From positions 62,001-126,000 of the forward strand of contig NZ_JAUPED010000001.1 in NCBI RefSeq assembly GCF_030552475.1: a stretch of DNA of 64,000 bases, given 5' to 3'. Source of the DNA: Mariniflexile sp. AS56. GTDB lineage: Bacteria; Bacteroidota; Bacteroidia; Flavobacteriales; Flavobacteriaceae. The notes below the pieces were generated by a model. The model saw nothing but the letters and a program-made list of their open reading frames with translations. It was not told the origin of the DNA and searched no databases. This document shows, one piece after another, positions 18,831 to 26,806 of the stretch. The stretch's first letter is position 1; each line of letters opens with the position of its first letter. The translations under genes and the position numbers were made by a program.

Positions 18831-20063
18831 TTATTTATTTTTCTCTTCAATCCATTTACTCATAAACTTAGTGCTTTGCATGGCGTGATGCTGTAACATA
18901 CGCCCTGTGAAGTTGTTTAGGCGTTTATTGTCGCGTTCACGTAATGCTTCTTCAATGATTGAAGCCAATTTTTCCTGAAATTCAACTTTATTAAAACGCT
19001 TACTAACTATTTGAAATCCGTTTTGCTGCTTGTTAACCCAAACATTTTCATCTTTATATAGTTGAACTGCTTTGTTTGCAAAAGCTTCTGGATTATCTTC
19101 AATGAATCCGTTAACTTTCAAATTACCAAACATGCCTTCTGCCCCAACAGTTGTTGTAACGCAAGGCGTCCCGTTTTGTATGGCATCTACCAATTTCCCT
19201 TTCAAACCAGCTCCAAAACGAATGGGCGCTAAACATACTTTGGCGGTTTTCATGACATCATTTACATTATCTGCAAATCCTTTCACTAAAAACCCCTCTT
19301 TTTCGTTGTGAAGTTGCGTTACTTTTTGAGACGCATAGGCCCCATAAATATGTAAGCTTGCTTTAGGAAGTTGTTTTCTTATTAATGGCCAAATGGATTC
19401 TTTTAAGTACAAAACTGCATTATAATTCGGTTCATGCAGAAAATTGCCAATGCTTATAAAATCTTGTCTTTCCTCAAATTTTGGCAGTTTTTGAATATTT
19501 TCTTCTGAAAGAGCATCTAACATAAAAGGCAAATACACCAATAAGTCGCTGGGGACATTAAATTTATTTTTTAGAAAATCTATTTCAGTTTCTGATATCA
19601 CTAAGCTTAAATCACTTCTATAGATACTGGCAATTTCACGTTTTGCAAAATCGTTGAATAAGTACGAGGTATCAAAAGGCTTTCCGTCTTTAAACGCTTG
19701 ATGTCTGCCTTTACGTAAGCTATGTAAATCTTCCGTATCGATAATTCGCAAGGCATCGGGGCATTGTTCTGCGACACGCCAACCGAATTGTTCTTCCATC
19801 ATAAAACGGTCGAATAAAACAATTTGAGGATTCAGTTCTGTTATAAAAATATCAAAACTCGCGTTATTAAGCTCTATAGATATTTGTTTAACACCTATAC
19901 TTGCTAAATCGAAGGCATTGTCACTTTTAGCACAAGGACTCGCAAAACTGATTTGATAATTTTGAGATTGAAAAAAATAAATCAACTCCATCATGTGGCT
20001 ACCAGCCGCAGAACTTTTGGGCTCTGGCCATACATAACCAATAATTAGTATTTTATTCTCCAT
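18831..20063 (-). CDS. Glycosyltransferase, GT4-like
   Basis: 410 residues with a GT-B two-Rossmann layout. The N-terminus KILIIGYVWPEPKSSAAGSH resembles GT4 enzymes; the C-terminal half has GNFLHEPNYNAV, LHIYGA, VKGFADNV, and the donor-site stretch APIRFGAGLKGKLVDA followed by GTPCVTTTVGAEGM, which is typical of GT4/GT1 glycosyltransferases. No signal peptide; cytoplasmic or peripheral membrane. Acceptor and sugar are unknown. It is not in an obvious polysaccharide cluster. Confidence 0.8.
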   Translation of the reverse strand: MENKILIIGYVWPEPKSSAAGSHMMELIYFFQSQNYQISFASPCAKSDNAFDLASIGVKQISIELNNASFDIFITELNPQIVLFDRFMMEEQFGWRVAEQCPDALRIIDTEDLHSLRKGRHQAFKDGKPFDTSYLFNDFAKREIASIYRSDLSLVISETEIDFLKNKFNVPSDLLVYLPFMLDALSEENIQKLPKFEERQDFISIGNFLHEPNYNAVLYLKESIWPLIRKQLPKASLHIYGAYASQKVTQLHNEKEGFLVKGFADNVNDVMKTAKVCLAPIRFGAGLKGKLVDAIQNGTPCVTTTVGAEGMFGNLKVNGFIEDNPEAFANKAVQLYKDENVWVNKQQNGFQIVSKRFNKVEFQEKLASIIEEALRERDNKRLNNFTGRMLQHHAMQSTKFMSKWIEEKNK

Positions 20064-20149
20064 AAAAACATCTCAACGTATAAATATTTAAAAATAAAAC
20101 ACCAAACTCCAATCATGTAGTATGGAGCATGGACGCTTTACTTTTTGAA

Positions 20150-20626
20150 TTACTCGGGCTTCGGCATTAAACTATACGTAAAGCGTACTTGTTTTGCCCA
20201 TTCTATAACCGACGCTATTTGCATCTCGGTAAGTTTTGCTTCGTCATGCGTCCATGTATACGATTCCAACGGCATCTCTTTAGCTTCAACCATTTCTATT
20301 AATTCTTCAAATTTATGGTCTTTTCTCTTTATCGAGTTCCCTTCCCAATTTGACACATTAAAATGTTTTTTCCCATCTTTCACATGGTTCGCTAACCAAT
20401 AATTTACAGGGGTAATTTTATTATACCACGGATAGCGGGTTACATCGCTATGACAGTCGTAGCACGTTTCCTTCAAAATAAGCTTAACATCTTCTGGCGG
20501 GTTTGTTTCTGCTAAAAACGCATCAACCGAAGTTAGGTCACCTTCATTTCTATCTGGTCCAAAAAATTGTGCTATCCCAAAAAGAACTAATAACATTATC
20601 AAAATATTTTTCACTACTTTCATCAC
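20150..20626 (-). CDS. Haem-binding domain protein, membrane-anchored
   Basis: 158 residues. One N-terminal transmembrane segment (about 5-22) is followed by a periplasmic domain with CYDCHS (Cys55, Cys58, His59), a c-type haem attachment motif, and the sequence YPWYNKITPVNYWLANHV characteristic of the Haem_bd family. A later Met (EMPLESYTW) could be the second haem ligand. Probably an electron-transfer or haem-sensing protein of the periplasm. Divergent from the next gene with a 36-base gap. Confidence 0.85.
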   Translation of the reverse strand: MMKVVKNILIMLLVLFGIAQFFGPDRNEGDLTSVDAFLAETNPPEDVKLILKETCYDCHSDVTRYPWYNKITPVNYWLANHVKDGKKHFNVSNWEGNSIKRKDHKFEELIEMVEAKEMPLESYTWTHDEAKLTEMQIASVIEWAKQVRFTYSLMPKPE

Positions 20627-20662
20627 CGTTTTGTTTAGAGTTTAAAAATAGCAAATTAAAAT

Positions 20663-21226
20663 ATGAGTATAGATGAATTTTATTCTGAATTAAATTATGT
20701 CGATGCTTCACGCGAAAACCGACTAAAATATGCACAGCTTGTTTTAGACGATTTGACTTTATTTCCCAAGTTAATTGAACTGGTGTTTAGAGTAGACGAC
20801 AAACTATCTTGTCGTGCCGCTGGGATTTTTGAATTTGTTTGTGAACATTATATTTATGCCATAGTACCTTATCTAGACCTTTTTTGCAGTAATATTAAAA
20901 ATGTGCACTTAGATTCCGCCATGCGACCAGTAGCCAAAGTGTGTCATTTTATAGCACAAGAATCGAACTCTAAACAAGCCAACACCCTACAAAAGGTATT
21001 AAAACCCAAACACAAAGAACAACTTATTGAAGTCTGTTTTGATTGGATGATAGGCAATCACAAAATAGCCCCAAAGGCCTATGCCATGGACACTTTATTT
21101 AATTTAGGTTACGATTACCCGTGGGTACACCCACAATTAACTCAAATTTTAGAGAAAGATTTCCCCTTGCAAAGTGCCGGCTATAAAGCACGAGCGAAAC
21201 GCATTCTAAAAAAGCTAAATAAGTAA
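20663..21226 (+). CDS. Hypothetical helical protein upstream of purB
   Basis: 187 residues, no signal peptide, predicted all-helical with HEAT-like spacing (for example DDLTLFPKLIELVFRVDD, and KLSCRAAGIFEFVCEHY). I recognise it as a protein often found next to purB in Flavobacteriaceae and sometimes mislabelled adenylosuccinate lyase, but it has none of that enzyme's motifs. Function unknown. A separate purB promoter lies 59 bases after its stop, so co-transcription is possible but not required. Confidence 0.7.
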   Translation: MSIDEFYSELNYVDASRENRLKYAQLVLDDLTLFPKLIELVFRVDDKLSCRAAGIFEFVCEHYIYAIVPYLDLFCSNIKNVHLDSAMRPVAKVCHFIAQESNSKQANTLQKVLKPKHKEQLIEVCFDWMIGNHKIAPKAYAMDTLFNLGYDYPWVHPQLTQILEKDFPLQSAGYKARAKRILKKLNK

Positions 21227-21284
21227 CGCGATACAGGTCTCATCATTTTTGATTGCTGATAAACATTTAGTCATGGATGTTTCC

Positions 21285-21292
21285 TATCTTTG
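21285..21292 (+). promoter_or_regulatory. -7 element of purB
   Basis: TATCTTTG is a full match to TAnnTTTG, 27 bases before the purB ATG at 21319. It lies within the longer possible frame starting at 21277, which supports the downstream start. Confidence 0.6.
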
Positions 21293-21318
21293 CAGCTTCA
21301 AAAAAACTCAAACAACAC

Positions 21319-22662
21319 ATGTCATTATCTCCCTTAAACGCTATCTCACCAATTGATGGTAGATACAGAAGTAAAGTAAACGAATTAGCACCTTTTTTCT
21401 CTGAAGAAGCTTTAATAAAATACCGTGTTCTAGTAGAAGTAGAATATTTTATTGCACTTTGCGAAATTCCGTTACCACAACTTAAAGATGTTAATGCTAA
21501 TGTTTTTGACGATTTAAGAGCTATTTACAAAAACTTTAGTACGGAAGATGCGCTTGCGATAAAGAAAATTGAAAGCGTTACTAACCACGATGTCAAAGCG
21601 GTTGAGTATTTTATAAAAGAAAAATTTGATGGGCTAGGTTTATCGAAATTTAAAGAATTTATTCACTTCGGATTAACGTCTCAAGACATAAACAACACCG
21701 CTATTCCTTTAAGTATTAAGGAAGCTATCAACGATGTTTATGTACCAGAATACACCATTGTTGTAAATAAACTAAAAGCATTATCTAAAGACTGGGCTAC
21801 TATCTCTATGTTAGCAAGAACCCACGGACAGCCAGCCTCTCCAACCAGATTAGGAAAGGAAATTGAGGTGTTCGCTGTAAGATTACAAGAACAATTTAAT
21901 TTATTAAATGATATACCAAGCGCTGCTAAATTTGGTGGTGCAACTGGTAATTTTAATGCACACCATGTGGCTTACCCAAACATTGATTGGAAAGCATTTG
22001 GAAGCAAATTTGTTCAAGAAAAGTTAGGCTTACACCATTCGTTTCCAACAACGCAAATAGAGCATTACGACCATATGGCTGGTTTATTTGATACTTTAAA
22101 ACGTATCAACACCATTATTATCGATTTAAATCGTGATATATGGACATACGTGTCTATGGATTATTTCAAACAAAAAATTAAAGCTGGAGAAGTTGGAAGT
22201 AGCGCCATGCCACACAAAGTAAACCCAATTGATTTTGAAAATAGTGAAGGTAACTTAGGTATTGCAAATGCTATTTTCGAGCATTTATCGGCAAAACTAC
22301 CACTTTCAAGATTACAACGTGACTTAACTGATAGTACGGTTTTAAGAAATGTAGGCGTGCCTTTTGGACATACTTTAATTGGTTTTAAATCGACTTTAAA
22401 AGGTTTGGACAAATTATTATTAAACGAAGCTAAGTTTGCTGAAGATTTAGAAAACAACTGGGCAGTGGTTGCTGAAGCGATTCAAACCATATTACGTAGA
22501 GAAGCTTACCCAAACCCATATGAAGCTTTAAAAGGTTTAACACGTACTAACGAAAAAATAAATCAAGCCTCCATTTCAAATTTTATTGATACATTAGAGG
22601 TGTCCAACACAATAAAAGACGAATTAAAACGTATTACACCTAGTAATTACACAGGAATTTAA
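21319..22662 (+). CDS. purB: Adenylosuccinate lyase
   Basis: Catalyses two steps in purine synthesis: SAICAR to AICAR plus fumarate, and adenylosuccinate to AMP plus fumarate. Start at 21319 gives MSLSPLNAISPIDGRYR, the usual N-terminus of the long (E. coli-like) PurB; 447 residues. Family signatures: HFGLTSQDINNTA, ARTHGQPASPTRLGKE, and the mobile catalytic loop GEVGSSAMPHKVNPIDFEN with the catalytic serine. Followed after 9 bases by a small membrane protein gene and then a terminator. Confidence 0.96.
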   Translation: MSLSPLNAISPIDGRYRSKVNELAPFFSEEALIKYRVLVEVEYFIALCEIPLPQLKDVNANVFDDLRAIYKNFSTEDALAIKKIESVTNHDVKAVEYFIKEKFDGLGLSKFKEFIHFGLTSQDINNTAIPLSIKEAINDVYVPEYTIVVNKLKALSKDWATISMLARTHGQPASPTRLGKEIEVFAVRLQEQFNLLNDIPSAAKFGGATGNFNAHHVAYPNIDWKAFGSKFVQEKLGLHHSFPTTQIEHYDHMAGLFDTLKRINTIIIDLNRDIWTYVSMDYFKQKIKAGEVGSSAMPHKVNPIDFENSEGNLGIANAIFEHLSAKLPLSRLQRDLTDSTVLRNVGVPFGHTLIGFKSTLKGLDKLLLNEAKFAEDLENNWAVVAEAIQTILRREAYPNPYEALKGLTRTNEKINQASISNFIDTLEVSNTIKDELKRITPSNYTGI

Positions 22663-22671
22663 ATCTAAACT

Positions 22672-22857
22672 ATGCTAAACGACAGACAATCACTAATACT
22701 ATGCGGTTTGGTAACCGGTTGTTTTTTTGTGTCTGGTGTTCTAGAAATTTTAGATAATTATATTATAAAAACGGTTTTAACAATCCTTTTTCTTGTGATA
22801 ATGATTAACATTTTTATCACAAAATCGAAAAAGGAAGAACAAAACGATTTAAAATAA
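22672..22857 (+). CDS. Small two-helix membrane protein
   Basis: 61 residues: two hydrophobic segments (about 7-25 and 32-50) and a charged Lys/Glu-rich C-terminus. Only 9 bases after purB and before the shared terminator, so it is co-transcribed with purB. No family recognised; function unknown. Its length, the tight spacing and a proper hydropathy pattern support a real gene. Confidence 0.6.
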   Translation: MLNDRQSLILCGLVTGCFFVSGVLEILDNYIIKTVLTILFLVIMINIFITKSKKEEQNDLK

Positions 22858-22891
22858 AAAGGTTTGCCAAACTTCTGGCAAACCTTTTTTT
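22856..22891 (+). terminator. Intrinsic terminator of the purB operon
   Basis: Stem GGTTTGCCA (22861-22869) and TGGCAAACC (22876-22884) with a six-base loop, followed by six T; A-rich on the other side. Confidence 0.88.
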
Positions 22892-22945
22892 ATAATTAAT
22901 TACGCTGCTGTAATAAAGATACTTTCTAATTATACAGCTTAAAAT

Positions 22946-23488
22946 TTATTTAAAGAAGTTTATTATATCATGAACTTGGTCTTCGTCCATATTAGATTTT
23001 TGTAAAACACTAATTAGAGTTACCATTTTATCAGGGCTCATACCGTCTCCTAAAACACGTACAATCCCGAAACCCATTTCCTTCGAGCTTCCAAAAACCA
23101 CCACTTCATCAGCTTCTTCATCATTTCCTAGATATTTCACAACCACTTTATTACCTCTATCGCTAAATTCTGCAAGGTCATTATACTTCTCGTGGCTTAA
23201 AATAGTTTTAATTTTTGCTAATTCTATTTCTAAGGTTTCACTATCCGTTTCATTGGTTTTGTATCCCAGAAAGTTTAAGCGTTTTACAGAATGATAAGCT
23301 TCCTTTTGTTCCTCTGTTAATTCAGATTCATCTATTTTCAACATAGAAATAGGCACATCTTGCGTTATAAAGTTCTTAGACTCTTGGTTGTCTACAAAAT
23401 AACGCTGTAAACTAGCCCCGTCATTACAACTCACGAACACAAAGGTTGCGAGTAAAAGTAATAACATATGATTGATTGTTCGTTTCAT
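22946..23488 (-). CDS. DUF4252 lipoprotein (second copy of pair)
   Basis: 180 residues with signal peptide and lipobox (FVSC, Cys21). The body resembles DUF4252: KNFITQDVPISMLKIDES, a central ALK-type region, VKYLGNDEEADEVVVFGSSK, and a C-terminal helix SVLQKSNMDEDQVHDIINFF. It is the last gene of the sigma/anti-sigma/DUF4252/DUF4252 operon and starts 16 bases after the stop of its neighbour. The family's function is unknown; envelope location and linkage to an ECF sigma factor suggest a stress-response output or sensor. Confidence 0.8.
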   Translation of the reverse strand: MKRTINHMLLLLLATFVFVSCNDGASLQRYFVDNQESKNFITQDVPISMLKIDESELTEEQKEAYHSVKRLNFLGYKTNETDSETLEIELAKIKTILSHEKYNDLAEFSDRGNKVVVKYLGNDEEADEVVVFGSSKEMGFGIVRVLGDGMSPDKMVTLISVLQKSNMDEDQVHDIINFFK

Positions 23489-23504
23489 GATTGCTAAGTG
23501 CTAC

Positions 23505-24068
23505 TTATTTTCGTTTCTTTTTATCTAAATGATTTCCTCCGGGAATATTCATTTTATCCGTCAACTTCGAAATTTCATTTAAATTAATATCACCAGTAAG
23601 TGATACAATGACAGTTTCAAAACGTCTTTGTTGCCCATTCACATCTACGCCCTCTTTCATGACTTTATTAATTCCGTTAACAAAAATTAAAAGCTCATTA
23701 ACATGGTTGGCATCTTTACCTTCTTTTATATAAAATTTCACTTCAGAACCTTCATCTTTCACCTCCATTAATTCTTCTAAAGAACTTGAACGCGATTTAA
23801 CCCATTTACTAATATCGGCAGAAATGCTTTTGTTATCGGTAACAATGGTTTTAAAACTCGTGATGCTTTTTACCATATCCATATAAGCTTTGGCTTCTGG
23901 TTCTTCTACATTAATACCCATTTTTGCTATCATTTGAAACATTTTGGGTTTAATGGACACATAGGTCACATCGGAATTATCATTATATTTTTCAAAAATA
24001 TCTTGAGCCATTCCGCTTAGAGGCAATAACATCATTGCCATTACGAATACTAGTATATACTTATTCAT
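23505..24068 (-). CDS. DUF4252 secreted protein (first copy of pair)
   Basis: Start chosen at 24068, which gives MNKYILVFVMAMMLLPLSGM as a normal signal peptide; an upstream ATG at 24101 would add 11 polar residues before it. 187 residues. Contains the DUF4252 pattern with FEKYNDNSDVTYVSIKPKMF near the mature N-terminus and FETVIVSLTGDINLNEIS toward the end, with a basic tail (KKKRK). It is a divergent paralogue of the next gene, suggesting an old duplication. Third gene of the ECF operon. Confidence 0.82.
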   Translation of the reverse strand: MNKYILVFVMAMMLLPLSGMAQDIFEKYNDNSDVTYVSIKPKMFQMIAKMGINVEEPEAKAYMDMVKSITSFKTIVTDNKSISADISKWVKSRSSSLEELMEVKDEGSEVKFYIKEGKDANHVNELLIFVNGINKVMKEGVDVNGQQRRFETVIVSLTGDINLNEISKLTDKMNIPGGNHLDKKKRK

Positions 24069-24142
24069 TTTATTTGTTTTTAATTGATTTGATGTATCCA
24101 TTTGTTTGTTTTTTACACTGAAATAAATTCAGCTTAGGTTCA

Positions 24143-24628
24143 TTATTTTTTAAAGATGATACTTGTCGCGTTTCCAATTTCATTTAAATACCCTAAAGTT
24201 CCAGTACCTTTATTTACTTCTTCTAGGTAATTCACTGTTGAAACGCCTTTATTAAAATGATTTGAAATCATGGCTAACTGTTTCGTAACCTCGTTAAACG
24301 CATCTTCAGGGTTATTATAAGTTCCATACGCATATTCCTGATACGTTGAAACAGCTGGTTTTTTAAAATAAACCATCACAACAAGAACCGCTACGGCAGC
24401 TACAGCAATCCATCTATAGGTAAACACCTTTTTAGTTTTTAATGGAAGGTCTTTAGTAAATTGTTCTTGTTTACTTACCGAAAAATAGGCGAACATAGGC
24501 TTATACACCTCTAAATGCGGCGCTACAGTTTCTTGCGAAAAATAGTTTTTTAGCGCTTGCTCTTCTTTTAGTGATGTGTCACCGTTCTCGTATTTCTCGA
24601 GCAACTTTTCTATATTATTTAACACCAT
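24143..24628 (-). CDS. Putative anti-sigma factor, single-pass membrane protein
   Basis: 161 residues. The cytoplasmic N-terminal part (1-88) has IEKLLEKYENGDTSLKEEQALKNYF, the layout common to Bacteroidota anti-sigma-type proteins. One transmembrane helix (about 90-107) and a short periplasmic tail follow. Its ATG lies 14 bases inside the end of the ECF sigma gene, which implies coupled expression and a direct partnership. No zinc-binding HxxxCxxC motif is seen, so it is not a ZAS-type anti-sigma. Confidence 0.75.
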   Translation of the reverse strand: MVLNNIEKLLEKYENGDTSLKEEQALKNYFSQETVAPHLEVYKPMFAYFSVSKQEQFTKDLPLKTKKVFTYRWIAVAAVAVLVVMVYFKKPAVSTYQEYAYGTYNNPEDAFNEVTKQLAMISNHFNKGVSTVNYLEEVNKGTGTLGYLNEIGNATSIIFKK

Positions 24629-25124
24629 AATTATGTGTACTCGTTAATTTTTCTCTTATCGTTTTTCTGGCTCTAGACAAAGCGACCCGAACCGCTGTAT
24701 TATTCATGTCTAGCATTTTTGCAATCTCGTCTAAATTGTATGCTTCTATATCCCGTAATTGAATGACTAATTTTTGTTGCTCGGGCAAATCTTCAATTAT
24801 TTTAGCCACCCAATGGACACTATCGTTTAGTTCTATTTGTTTTTGTAAAGGTGTTTGACCATCTTCATAATTATTATGCACAATTTTTAAATTTTGCGCT
24901 TGCTTCGATTTCAATTTATCAAAACAAAAATTTTTGGTCATGGTCATTGAAAACGCTTCAACATTCTTATAATCTTCAATCTTTGTTTTATTACTCCACA
25001 ACTTCAACAGCACCTCTTGTGTCGCATCTTCTGCTTCCTCGGTAGATACCAGTAATCGTTTTGCCAAACGAAACACTTTATCTTTAAAAGGCATCACAAT
25101 ATTTAAAAACTCTGTTTGAGTCAT
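24615..25124 (-). CDS. ECF RNA polymerase sigma factor
   Basis: 169 residues: sigma-70 region 2 (about 10-80; DKVFRLAKRLL, EEAEDATQEVLLKLW) and region 4 (about 112-160; LPEQQKLVIQLRDIEAYNLD with EIAKMLDMNNTAVRVALSRARKTIR). No extra C-terminal domain. First gene of a four-gene operon with its likely anti-sigma and two DUF4252 proteins. An ECF-type promoter lies upstream, so it probably activates its own operon. Confidence 0.93.
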   Translation of the reverse strand: MTQTEFLNIVMPFKDKVFRLAKRLLVSTEEAEDATQEVLLKLWSNKTKIEDYKNVEAFSMTMTKNFCFDKLKSKQAQNLKIVHNNYEDGQTPLQKQIELNDSVHWVAKIIEDLPEQQKLVIQLRDIEAYNLDEIAKMLDMNNTAVRVALSRARKTIREKLTSTHNYGVK

Positions 25125-25177
25125 TTTTTGGTTGCTTGGTTGGTTGAAACGGCCTTATTTGGGCTATTTAATATTAC

Positions 25178-25203
25178 GACGAGTGTACATCTAAATTGTT
25201 ACA
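25178..25203 (-). promoter_or_regulatory. ECF-type (autoregulated) promoter of the sigma operon
   Basis: On the minus strand TGTAACA (25203 to 25197) is followed, 16 bases after the GTAAC core, by CGTC (25181 to 25178). This GTAAC-N16-CGTC layout matches the general ECF promoter pattern (an AAC core at -35 and CGTC at -10). The start of transcription would fall about 45 bases before the sigma ATG. Confidence 0.65.
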
Positions 25204-25266
25204 ATTTATTTTTTATTAAATAATAATGTAAGTACATTTACGACTATTGATGTTAAAAATCATTTT

Positions 25267-26766
25267 ATGAAAACAGAAAAATTGCTCCTAAATCTACTAT
25301 TTATTTTTATTATTAGCTCAGTATCCTTAGTTAGTTGTTCTAAAAACGATGAAGCTGTGACAGATGTTGTCGCAGAATTAAATAATGAAATAAACGATTT
25401 CGTTTGGCAAGGGCTAAATAATATTTACTTATGGAAAGAAAACATACCAAATCTCGCCGATAATAAATTCACTACACAAGATGAATATTATACATTTCTA
25501 AATCGCTATAATACCCCTGAAAATTTATTTGATGATTTACTATACCAAAAAGGAGTTGTAGATAAATTTAGTTTATTAATTGAAGACTATGTGGTTTGGG
25601 AAAATGCCCTTCAAGGCACCTCTAAAACCGACGGTTTAAATTTCAATTTAGCAAGACTAGGTAATTCTAATGATATTTTTGGCTATGTAGAATATATTGC
25701 AAATGGCTCTGATGCTAGCACTAAAGATATAAACAGAGGTGATTTTTTCCTAACGGCTGATGGCCAACAACTCACCGTTGACAATTATATAGGTTTGTTA
25801 TTTGGCGATAATGATGCTTATACATTAGGAATGGCAGATATTACGAATGGATCGATTTTTTTAAATGGTAAAACAGTCGCATTAAACAAATATGATTTTA
25901 CTGAAAACCCTATATTAATTAACAAAACCATAGAGGCAAGCGGCACTAAAATTGGCTACCTGATGTACAATCAATTTACAAGAAATTCTGATCTTGAATT
26001 AAACAACGCTATAGCCCAATTAAAATCTAACGGAATTACTGAGTTAGTTATCGATTTAAGATACAACCCAGGAGGCGACGGAGACGTCACAACAATTCTA
26101 TCAAGTATGATTACGGGGCAATTTTTAAATGATATTTTTTACACCGAAGTTTGGAATACTGATTATCAAAATTATTTTGAAACTAATCAACCAGAATCAC
26201 TAATTAATAGATTTACAGATAAATTATTTGACAATTCTGCTTTAACAAGTCTTAACTTAAATAAAGTATATGTGCTTACAACAAACGGAACCGCTTCTGC
26301 AAGCGAATTACTTATTAATGGATTAAACCCTTACATAGATGTGGTTCAAATTGGAACTACTACATATGGAAAATATGTTGGTTCGGTCACCTTGTATGAC
26401 TCTAATGATTTCGGAAAAGACAACGCAAACCCTAATCATAAATACGCGTTACAACCAATCGCAATTAAAGCAACAAACTCGAAAGGCGTAAGTGATTATT
26501 ATAATGGCATTCCCCCGAATCACACCATAACCTATGAAACATCTTCTGGAGCTGTTTATGAAGGTGAAAACATTTTAAACATGGGTATCTTAGGCGATGT
26601 AAATGAACCCTTTTTAGCAAAAGCTATTTCCTTAATTACAGGAAGTACGACTAAGTCTAGTAATTCATCTAAAGCCATTGGTATTCATTTTAAAAATGTT
26701 GCAGACTCCAAAGAATTCACCCCTATAGGCAAAACGATGAATTTTGAATATAAATCAAAAAAATAA
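25267..26766 (+). CDS. S41-family (C-terminal processing) peptidase lipoprotein, copy 1
   Basis: 499 residues. Lipoprotein signal with lipobox (LVSC, Cys24) and a following KNDE. Order: helical N-terminal domain (IYLWKENIPNLAD), a degenerate PDZ domain (about 120-205), then the S41 peptidase domain. Nucleophile Ser344 lies in NGTASASELLING and Lys369 in TTYGKYVGS, exactly 25 residues apart as in the Prc/CtpA Ser-Lys dyad. Likely an outer-membrane-attached periplasmic or surface protease. Tandem with a close paralogue, 40 bases apart. A weak -7 element (TACATTTA, 25233-25240) precedes it. Confidence 0.9.
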   Translation: MKTEKLLLNLLFIFIISSVSLVSCSKNDEAVTDVVAELNNEINDFVWQGLNNIYLWKENIPNLADNKFTTQDEYYTFLNRYNTPENLFDDLLYQKGVVDKFSLLIEDYVVWENALQGTSKTDGLNFNLARLGNSNDIFGYVEYIANGSDASTKDINRGDFFLTADGQQLTVDNYIGLLFGDNDAYTLGMADITNGSIFLNGKTVALNKYDFTENPILINKTIEASGTKIGYLMYNQFTRNSDLELNNAIAQLKSNGITELVIDLRYNPGGDGDVTTILSSMITGQFLNDIFYTEVWNTDYQNYFETNQPESLINRFTDKLFDNSALTSLNLNKVYVLTTNGTASASELLINGLNPYIDVVQIGTTTYGKYVGSVTLYDSNDFGKDNANPNHKYALQPIAIKATNSKGVSDYYNGIPPNHTITYETSSGAVYEGENILNMGILGDVNEPFLAKAISLITGSTTKSSNSSKAIGIHFKNVADSKEFTPIGKTMNFEYKSKK

Positions 26767-26806
26767 CACAACATAGAAACATTAAATTTCTGTTTATCCC
26801 CATTTC

